From Aptenodytes patagonicus (Eukaryota; Chordata; Aves; Sphenisciformes; Spheniscidae): a stretch of 64,000 bases of DNA. This document shows positions 49,568 to 57,210 of the stretch, in pieces; within the stretch, counting starts at the first letter, position 1; every line of letters starts with the position of its first letter. Where the stretch lies: NCBI RefSeq assembly GCF_965638725.1, contig NC_134963.1, positions 13,606,501-13,670,500 of the forward strand. Direction: 5' to 3'. The notes below the pieces were generated by a model. The model did not search any database. It worked only from the letters and a program-made list of their open reading frames with translations, and had not been told where the DNA came from. The position numbers and the translations under genes were made by a program.

Positions 49568-52500
49568 TCAGACGGCGGAGAGATGGATCACCCTGAACTC
49601 GGTCAGCAGGGCCACGCAGAGGAAGGCCAGGTAGTAGAGGATGAGGCAGACGCCGTATGCCTTGCCCAGCTGGAAGCACTGCGCTGGCACCGACACAAAG
49701 GAGAAGACCAGGCTCAACCCCAGGGCCCCGGCGAGGATCCAGACCAGGAGGCTGTCGGGCTCCAGCTGTCGGAGAGACGGGGAGTGATGTGGAGTGACAC
49801 CGGGGTCCTGCTGCCAGCCACCGTGTTGCTGCAGCCTTACCTTCACCACCAGCTGGCTGCTGGTCATCTGCAGCAGGCAGCCGAGTCCCACGCCGACCAG
49901 GATGTCTGGCGCACGTTCAGGACGGAGACGCAGCGCAGGGGACCTCGGGGGAGCAATGGAGCCAGCCACGTCCCTCCCACCGTGGGGAGGGGGACAGCAC
50001 TGGCCCTCCTCCTCCCTGCCTGCGCCCCATGGCTGTCGCCTAGCCCAAAGCGTTGCCTGTTTGTGGCGAATACAGCCTGGAGCACTCGAGGAGGAGAGGC
50101 TTCAGCCTCGTCTGGGGACCACACAAAGCCTCCCGGAGGGTGGCACAGCCTCTTCCTCTCCTTCCCTTTGGCAGATCCCAAATCTGCCAGACTCCAGCCC
50201 AAATCCCCACCCTGCTGGGGCTGGGACAGCAGTGGGGATGGGGGGATGCTGCTGGCTCCATCCCTGCAGCTCCTGCAGTTCACAAATACCACGCCAGTCC
50301 CCCCACGCTGTGCGGGCACCGGGGAGGTTGCCAACATCCCAGAGACTCTGGGATGGATCCTGCCCAGCTCCTTCCCAGGGGTCCCTCAGGAACAGGGGCT
50401 CTCCCTGGGCTGCAGGCAGGGAAACTGAGGCAGCCCCTGCCCCAAGCACCACCACCACCTCCCACCCAGCACCCAAAGGATACTGAAGATGATGCCCCCG
50501 AAGCAGGCAGAGAAGGCCATGCGCGGATAGCCCTGCCGTGCCATGGTGAGGTCAGAGAAGGTGTCTGCAGAAGGAGAAGGGGAGACTTTGGGGGATGCCA
50601 GGAGGACGGGTGCACCTGGGGTGGCACTGGGGCGCAGCAGAGCCCTTACCACCAATGCTGTTGCCCCAGGCCAGCAGCGTCAAGCCCAGCACGGTGTTGC
50701 TCAGCTGGAAGATGATGCCCAGGGTCCGGAGGATGTTCACCAGCTCCGTGGCCGCGGCGTTGATCCACATGGCACTGGCCAAAAACCCGAGGAAGGCAAA
50801 TACCTGCCAGGCAGAGGGGTAAGCTGGTCCCTGGGTGCGTCCCGCAGGACCCTGCACACCTCCAGCCAGCCGTGTCCCTCCTGGGGACACCGGGGACCAG
50901 GAAGGAGGTCCTGGCTCCTGCTCTGCCCCCAGGACCCTCAGCCCAGTCCACAGCAGGCTGGGCTTGGTCCCCAGTGGGCATTCAGGGCTGGGGGGCACCT
51001 TACGCAGTGGTACTTGGGCGGCTCCTCGTTGCTTGTGGTGATGAAGGTGATGATGGCCAGGAAAGAGCCAACCAGTGTGACCAGTCCCCAGACTGGGAAG
51101 ATGCCCTGGATCTGGTACAGCCCATCTGCACGTGGTGGAGAGAAGGGGCATCAGAGCAGACCTGCAGGCACCACATGGGCTGGGGCAACCATACGGCCAG
51201 GCTCGTGCTACGAGGTAAAGCCTTGGCCCCTGAAGCCACCTCTACCCTAAGCCCTCACAGGGCTGCTCCCCTCTGTGCCTCAGTTTCCCCAGGCAGGCCA
51301 GGCCGGCCCCATTTTTCCCCAAGGACCTGGATGCCAGGGGGCCCAAACCCCCACCCCTGGGGGGAGGACGGAGCCATCCAGCTGCAGACCAGGCCTCCCA
51401 GCTTGGCTCTTCGCTGGCCCATCCTCCCCTCCCCAAATGGGGTGCCAGCTCCAAAGGGCTCCTGCAGTCCCCAGGGCTTTGGTGGCCATCTTGGTCCCAT
51501 CCCCTCCTGGGTGTCCAGGGCTGCCAGGGCTCTTACAGGTGCCTGACTTCAGGGTGAGGATGCAGAGCAGGGGGCTGGTGAGGACATGCAAGCAGTTGAG
51601 GGGTCTCTTCCAGTTCAGGTCATCCTTGTCAGGGTCCACGACGGGAACGGTGAGCAGCAGCACCAGCTCCACGGGCACCTGGGAGGAGCGGCTGTGAGCA
51701 GGGATGGGGGACCCCCAAGACAGGACACCCCGGGAGGTGCCCCATGACCTGTCCTCCACCTGCCTGCCCTTGTCCCACCATCCCCATTGCAAAGCCCAAG
51801 GGTGATGCAGCCCCAGGGGCCAGCAGGGAGGGGGATGCCCCGTGCGGGGGCTCCTCCCAGCTCGCGTCCCCCCCCCTTACTCACCTTGAAGACCTTGAAG
51901 AGCCGCCAGTACCAGGGCTTCCTCCTCCACTTGCGGTAGTCCAAGGGGCTGAGGGCAGTGGTGAGGATGCGCAGGGAGGTCTCTCGGGAGGGGAGCAGGG
52001 GCCGGTACTCCTCACCTGCGAGGGGGCACAGTGGCTGAGCAGGGTGGGGGCCTCCCAGCCCTTCCAGCATGGGGCTGCGGTCACCTGCGTGGCCCCAGCA
52101 AGATCCCCCTGCCCCAGGGTAACACCCGGCCACGGCCGCCCCATGGGCTCGGTCACGCATGCAGTAGCCTGGGGGTTCCCGGGACCCCCAACCACCCCTG
52201 AGGACAGAGCGGAGCCAGCCCCGAGCCCACCGGGAACGACATACCATAGTCCCCGCTGTTTGTGCCCGAGGACTCCTGCTCTTCAGCATCCGTCGGCATC
52301 TCTGGGGGGGAAGAGGAGAGGAGGAGAGGTGGAGGGAGACCCCAGCACGCCAGGGGTCCCCTCGGCACAGCCGGGCGGCCCTTACCTGGCTCCCAGGGTG
52401 CGGGGGGGGCCAGCCCTTCCCCCCGCTGCCGCCGGTGAATCCAGGTGCAGAGCACCACGGTGAAGACATAGAACACATACAGCCCCAGGTAACCTGGAAT

Positions 52501-54328
52501 GGGGGGAGCGATGGGGGGTTACGGCACCCCCAGGCTGCTCCCGCCACCCCCCCAGACCCAGTCCTCCATGGCGCTCACCCAGAGCCTCTCCCAGCGTGAT
52601 CCTGCCAAAGTAGAGGATCATGAAGGTGAGGAAGACGGCCACCATGTAGAAGATGACATCCCTGAGGAAGGGCCTGGAGGCAGCCGTGAAGGGCTTGACC
52701 AGGGCGATGCCCCCGGCCACCACCGTGGTCACGAACACGCCGGCGCCTGCCAATGCAATGGGTGCCTCTCAGGGGGGAACATCCCATGGCCCCGCAATGT
52801 CCCCCCCACCTGTCACCCTCCCTGAGCAGCAGCCCCCAGTGGGGGTCTCCTTACCAAAGATGGCCCCGATGGCCAGCCCTGCCGTCCGCGGGTCGGAGAA
52901 GGCCACCACGGCACTGAAGACATCCGGCGCCCCGTTGCCAAAGGCCAGGAAGGTGACACCATGGAGAGGGAACATCAAGGAAAAGACCTGGTGGCCTCCT
53001 CCCCGCAGGGACACAGGGTACCTGCCCGCTCCAGCCACCGCAGGACTCTCTCCCGGTGCCAGCACACCACTACTCACCCCATCACCATCTCCAGCTCACG
53101 CTCCAAATCGCTTTCCCCTGGCACGGTGCCGAGGGTTTGCAGAAGTGCCCCCATCATGTCACCTCCCCCTGTCCCGTCCCTGCATCCCCCCTCCCCGGCC
53201 GAGGTCCCCCGCCGCCCACAAGGATACTGCCACGTTGTGAGACAGCTTCAGGTTGGTGGAGATGGCCGATAAGTTGGGGCAGAAGCTGGAAGGGCAGAGA
53301 AGGCGGAGAGGGGTGACAGGGCTGCTCCAGGACCACGGGGCTCCCCCCTCACCCTGGGGAATGTCCCCTCCTCTGCGGGGCTACTCACAACTTCTCCGCC
53401 GTCACGCCCAGGATGATGAACAGGTACAGGAGCCAGAGAGCCTGCAGGGTCAGGGATGGCAGAGAGTGGGGTCCCCACCCCGTGCCCCCAAAGCCAAGCG
53501 TCCCCCAGCAGCATCATCCCCGCTCCTGTCCTTACGTAGAGGGTGACGGCCAGGGGGAGCAGCCGGGGGGGAAAGACGCAGAAGACCCCCTCGAGGTAGT
53601 CAAGGAAGCCACCGTCCAGCCGGCAGTCGGGGTTGCTCCGGATGAAGCGGCACCACTCGGAGCTGTTGCGTTTCCGCACCTCCCAGCACTGCAGGGCAGA
53701 GCGTGGGGTGCTCGGCCGGGCACCCCAAGTCCCATCCCCCCCCAAGTGCCCACCGCCCTCCAGCGAGGGCTGCCATCGGGCACCCTGCGGGCGACGCTGC
53801 CCCTCTGCTGGGCTGCTTTCGGTAGGTGACTGTCATCCCTGCCTCAGTTTCCCCATCTGCACTATGTGTGCGTGGGTCAAGGGCTGTGCCAGGGCCAGCG
53901 GGGGCGCGAGCCCTTGTCCCCGTCCCTGTCCCCAGCAGCACAGGGCCTCACGTCGCCCCCCACCCAACCCCGGCCACGGGAAGGCGCCGGCCTGGCAAGC
54001 GGCAAGGTTTTCAAAGGAGAAAACCAGCAGCGGAGGAAATCCTGGTGAGATCCCAACTGCGATGGCAGGGACAGGGGAAGCAGGGTCGGGACGGGACCCC
54101 ACCACCCCGGCAGCACCCGCATCCCTCCCGCCGCCCCCCAAACCCTATCGCAGCCCCCGCACTCACGTCCGGGCCCCGGCCGTGGCTCAGAGCATCTCCC
54201 CCGGGAGGGACCGTGCGCCCCAGGTCCAGCGACAGCGGGGTCCCGGCTGGCTGCGCCCTGCTGTCCCCCACCAGCACCCCGGCCAGGCTGAGCGCCCCGG
54301 CCAGGCTGAGCGCCCCGGCCGGCCTCAT
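49568..54328 (-). CDS. SLC8B1: Mitochondrial sodium/calcium exchanger NCLX, 15 coding exons
   Basis: Inner-membrane exchanger that extrudes matrix Ca2+ for Na+ (or Li+), of the CaCA superfamily. Exons in transcript order: 54328-54167, 53688-53536, 53441-53389, 53285-53228, 52960-52855, 52746-52579, 52493-52386, 52301-52245, 52015-51885, 51678-51537, 51125-51004, 50803-50650, 50564-50484, 49905-49841, 49765-49568 (TGA). The joined frame is open for 585 residues; human has 584. Alpha-1 repeat GVTFLAFGNGAPD has N151, P154 and D155; alpha-2 repeat LAWGNSIGDTFSD has N468, S469 and D472, matching the ion-binding residues of human NCLX. The central cytosolic loop carries KWRRKPWYW and DPDKDDLNWKRPLNCLH. 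Two introns show U12-type signals. The in-frame ATG at 54358 would add ten residues, but a likely splice acceptor at about 54344 lies after it. Confidence 0.96.
49906..50483 (-). other. SLC8B1: Second U12-type intron of SLC8B1 (GT-AG)
   Basis: The donor is GTATCCTTT, the perfect U12 5' site. The 3' end lacks a polypyrimidine tract and instead has GTCCTGAAC (plus-strand 49915-49923), a two-mismatch fit to the branch consensus TTCCTTAAC, with the branch A 10 nt before GCGCCAG/AC. The intron splits an Asn codon in GGIIF-N-ILVGVGLG, after the alpha-2 repeat, at phase 1. Confidence 0.82.
52961..53227 (-). other. SLC8B1: U12-type intron of SLC8B1 with non-canonical GT-AT ends
   Basis: The donor is GTATCCTTG, matching the minor-spliceosome 5' site consensus RTATCCTTT. 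A near-perfect branch motif TTTTCCTTGAT (plus-strand 52974-52982 core) puts the branch A 14 nt from the exon. The frame-preserving 3' end is CTCTCCAT/GGTGTCACC, so the last two intron bases are AT. This joins NVA to GVTFLAFGNG exactly as in human NCLX. An upstream AG (CCACCAG) would also keep frame but insert VFSLMFPLH before the alpha-1 repeat. Confidence 0.8.
54167..54328 (-). CDS. SLC8B1: SLC8B1 first coding exon: targeting/signal segment
   Basis: The chosen ATG (plus-strand CAT at 54326-54328) gives MRPAGALSLAGALSLAGVLV, a hydrophobic leader. The ALSLAG hexapeptide is duplicated by an 18-bp tandem repeat. Upstream on the minus strand lie a long C run and then GCCATGGGGCAG, a good polypyrimidine tract plus acceptor. 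That suggests the exon begins near 54344 and excludes the ATG at 54358. The upstream donor would be CAGCG/GTAGGT at 54404/54403. The leader has little similarity to the human N-terminus apart from hydrophobicity. Confidence 0.75.
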
Positions 54329-54361
54329 GGCACCCTGCCCCACGGCACCCTGCCCCATGGC

Positions 54362-54383
54362 GGGGGGGGGGGGGGGGGGGGGG
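54362..54383. repeat. G homopolymer (22 G), plus strand
   Basis: Twenty-two G on the plus strand, hence a C run on the SLC8B1 transcript strand. It probably serves as the polypyrimidine tract of the acceptor before the first SLC8B1 coding exon. Its length may vary between individuals or be misassembled. Confidence 0.9.
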
Positions 54384-54403
54384 CAGCCCCGGGGGGCACC
54401 TAC

Positions 54404-54900
54404 CGCTGGCAGCGGCCCCCGGGGAGGGGGAGCGGGGGCAGCTCCCGGGCCCCCATCCCGCGGCTCCCCGGGCAGGGCGGAGGATGGGGAATTAAAAATA
54501 AATAATTAAAAATAAAAAGAATAATAAAGATAACGACACGAGGCACAGCAACCCGCCGTCAGGCTGAGCAACCGCCGCCGCGCCACGTCCTCGCCGGGGG
54601 GCTCAGCCCCGGGGCCGCTCCGCTCCGAGCGCCTGCGGAGCAAAGGGGGGGGGGTTAGCGCGGGAGCGGGGCCGGCACCGACACCCCACGCAGGACCAGG
54701 GGCACCCTGGGGCACCCCCAAGCCAGGCAGGGGACGGGGAGACCCTGATGCGGGTGGGGATGGGGACCCCGGGGTGGGTGGGGGGTGCCGGGGCGGGGGA
54801 TGCTGGGGGTACCCGGGGGACCCCACCCGCCCCGCGGACCCACCGTGGCGGCGCGGCCCCGCTGGTGTGCGCCGGCAGCTGATTCCCCCCCGGTCCCCCC
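54404..54900 (-). promoter_or_regulatory. SLC8B1: SLC8B1 5' untranslated exons and CpG-rich promoter region (probable)
   Basis: On the minus strand there is a donor-like GCCGCCACG/GTGGGTCC near 54841, an acceptor-like CCCTTTGCTCCGCAG/GC near 54633, and a donor CAGCG/GTAGGT at 54404/54403. These would form two short non-coding exons before the first coding exon. The region is dense in CpG, as expected of a housekeeping promoter, with no clear TATA box at a matching position. Exon edges are inferred from sequence motifs only. Confidence 0.45.
54490..54537. other. A/T-only island inside the SLC8B1 CpG-rich 5' region
   Basis: About 48 bp that are almost wholly A and T (AATTAAAAATAAATAATT and similar) are surrounded by sequence with very high GC. 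It falls within the proposed second untranslated exon of SLC8B1. Function unknown. Confidence 0.7.
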
Positions 54901-56810
54901 CCCCGCGTCTTAAAGGGGCCACCACCCTCCGCTCTTAAAGCGACAACGCCGCTTTTTTACACGTGGCTGGCAGGGTGTTTGCCGCGGGACGGGGGAGGGA
55001 GTCTCTGTCCCGTCCCCCCCGCACCGTCCCCACTCTCTGCCCCGTCCCTCCACATCCCGGTGCCCACGGGCTGCGGCAGGGCAGAGGCTGGGCACCCACC
55101 CTGGGTGCTGCGCCCACCTAGCCCCTGTTTGGGGTGACCCTCTGAGACCGGGCAAGCTCATCACAGGCACAGCCGAGGATGTTGACCCAGAGGCAGCAGC
55201 ACGTTGTGCCCCGTGGCAGGGCAGCTACGCCATCATCGAGCACCGGGGCTGCGGTGCACGGAGCTGCACAGACCCCCGTGCCAATGGCCCTGCGACCCCG
55301 CAGAGGGGCCTTTGCTGCTGCTAGTGTCCCTCTCCGCACCGAGCTATTGCATGGCCGGCGTACCCTGCTCCAGGACACCCTGCTGCCCCCAGCCCCCGCC
55401 ATGCCCCTGCCCCATGCAAGCCCCCGTGCCGGGTTTTTGGGGGGAGGAGGTGACTGTCGGTGTGGCCCTAAGAGCCTTATGGGATTAAAGGGTCCGTTTC
55501 CCACCCTGGCCGGTTTCTCACCGAAGTCACATGCTGTGCTTCCCTCGGAATGGCCAGGAAGAGGGGAAAGGAAGAAAAATAAAGACCCAAAGGCAGCTCC
55601 CAGCTTGGAGGGTCTCCAACAGGAGCCCAGGTCCAGTCTGGTGCCCAAAGGCCAGCGGCGCCCACTGGGTGCAAGCCCTGGCCCTACCAAATGCTGCCAG
55701 GAGCCCTCCCGGTGCGTGGGGCAGAGCCCTGCTTTGCCCTGGGCATCGCCCCCAGCCCCCCACGGGACAGCGCTGCTTTCTGCTCAACCGGTTTTCCTGG
55801 GTTTAGGCCAAATTTTGGTGCTTGCCACACGGCCTGGCTCCCTGCTCGTGCAGGCGGTGGGTGCGCTGTGCATCCACCTTGGTTTCTGCACCCACGTCTC
55901 GGTGCGTGGCTGGGTCATCGGCACGGTCTCATACAGCACCAAGAGCGGGAGCGGGGACGTGTGGGCACTGGGCAGTACTGGAAAATTAACCAGCAGCAAC
56001 TGGGAGTTGATGGGAGCTGGTGGGGTGTGCTGGGCCACACCACCTGCCTGCGAGAGCAGTGCTTTTGGGGTGCAGCCCTGCCCAGAACAGCCCCAGGAGC
56101 GTGCCACCTTTTCCAGCTCTGCAGCTGATCCAATAAAGGGCATTACCGGTCCCCTCCCTGACGGGCACGGGGACATGCCCCAGCACGGTGCCCCAGCAGC
56201 ACCCCCACCCTGGCAGCTCCCGGCTGAGCCCCCCTCACCCCCCAGCGCCCGCCCACGGTTCAGCGTGGGCTCCGGAGCTTTGGGGTAAAGCTCCATCCTT
56301 CCTCGGTGCTGCCTGGCACCCTGCCGTGGCATGGCACGAGTGCGCCAGGCCTCAGGCAGGTGGCTGCGGTGGTGCTCGGGGTACCACCAAGCTGGGGGCG
56401 ATACAGGGCCGGGCCATGGGGACTTTATGCACCCCACCGTGATCTTGCCACGGCGGGCAGGGGGGTCCGAGCCCTCTGCCCCCGCCCCACCGGGACACCC
56501 CTCGCCTCAGGGGGACTTTGCCCGTCGGAGGAGCGGGGAGGGCAGTAAACAGGCGCCGGCCGGGATTGCACAAGGGCAGGGCTGCGGCGGCGCCAGGGCC
56601 CGTGGGCCGGGCACCAACACCTTGCGTGTCGCCCCCGGCCCGAAACCCCGGTGGGGCAAAGCCCCCCCACCCCCCCCCGCTGTCAGGCTTTCGCTGAGCC
56701 ACTCCCCAGGGGCTGCACCGGCTGGGGTTGGACCCCACGGGGAACACGCCGGGGGCCGGGTTCCCCAAGGCCAGGGGGTCCACGTGTGCCCCCCAATGGT
56801 GGGGCATGGC
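54901..56810. other. Intergenic GC-rich stretch between SLC8B1 and PLBD2
   Basis: Head-to-head spacer with no exon I can identify. Long open frames on both strands here are products of GC-rich composition (few stop codons) and show low-complexity Pro/Gly/Arg content with no conserved motif. One plus-strand AATAAA occurs at 56131 in GATCCAATAAAGGGC, which could end an unknown transcript, but no exon supports this. Confidence 0.5.
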
Positions 56811-56990
56811 TGGGGCGGGGGGGGGGGGTGAACCTGCGCACATGTCCCGTGGGCGTGGGGCTGGGGGGGCTGGGTGTGCGGGGAGGGAGGGGGGGTATGC
56901 GGGGGAGATGGGGGCGTGGGGGGGGCGTGGATATGTGCGTGGGGTTGGGGGTTAGGATGGGGGCGACAGGGGGTGTTTATGGGGCGGGCC
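56811..56990 (+). promoter_or_regulatory. G-run cluster upstream of PLBD2 (G-quadruplex potential)
   Basis: Many runs of four or more G on the plus strand lie within about 180 bp, including a G run of more than ten near 56820. Such spacing satisfies simple G-quadruplex rules many times over. It sits just upstream of the GC-box minisatellite and the PLBD2 start, so a promoter role is plausible but not shown. Confidence 0.5.
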
Positions 56991-57060
56991 GCGGGGGCCC
57001 CCCGCACGCCCGCAGCTCTGGCGGGCGCCGCCGGGGGCGTGGCCCTATCCCCGCCCCGCC

Positions 57061-57180
57061 TCCAACCCCGCCTCCAACCCCGCCTCCAACCCCGCCTCCA
57101 ACCCCGCCTCCAACCCCGCCTCCAACCCCGCCTCCAACCCCGCCTCCAACCCCGCCTCCAACCCCGCCTCCAACCCCGCC
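57061..57180 (+). repeat. Perfect 12-bp x10 GC-box minisatellite, PLBD2 proximal promoter
   Basis: Ten uninterrupted copies of TCCAACCCCGCC end 30 bp before the PLBD2 ATG, preceded by related CCCCGCC sequence. Each unit carries CCCCGCC, the core of an Sp1/KLF GC box. Given the distance, the array is either proximal promoter or 5'UTR of PLBD2. Confidence 0.95.
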
Positions 57181-57210
57181 CCTTGCCGTGTCCCCGCCGC
57201 CGTCCCCGCC

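Noticed and set aside
49424-50715. Long plus-strand open frames (up to 334 codons) across the SLC8B1 3' exons
   Set aside because: They are antisense shadows of real SLC8B1 exons in GC-rich DNA, rich in Pro, Gly and Ala with no domain.
55179-56288. Plus-strand open frame of 369 codons in the SLC8B1-PLBD2 spacer
   Set aside because: No recognisable motif, no splice support and low-complexity content. An AATAAA inside it is suggestive but not enough to call a gene.
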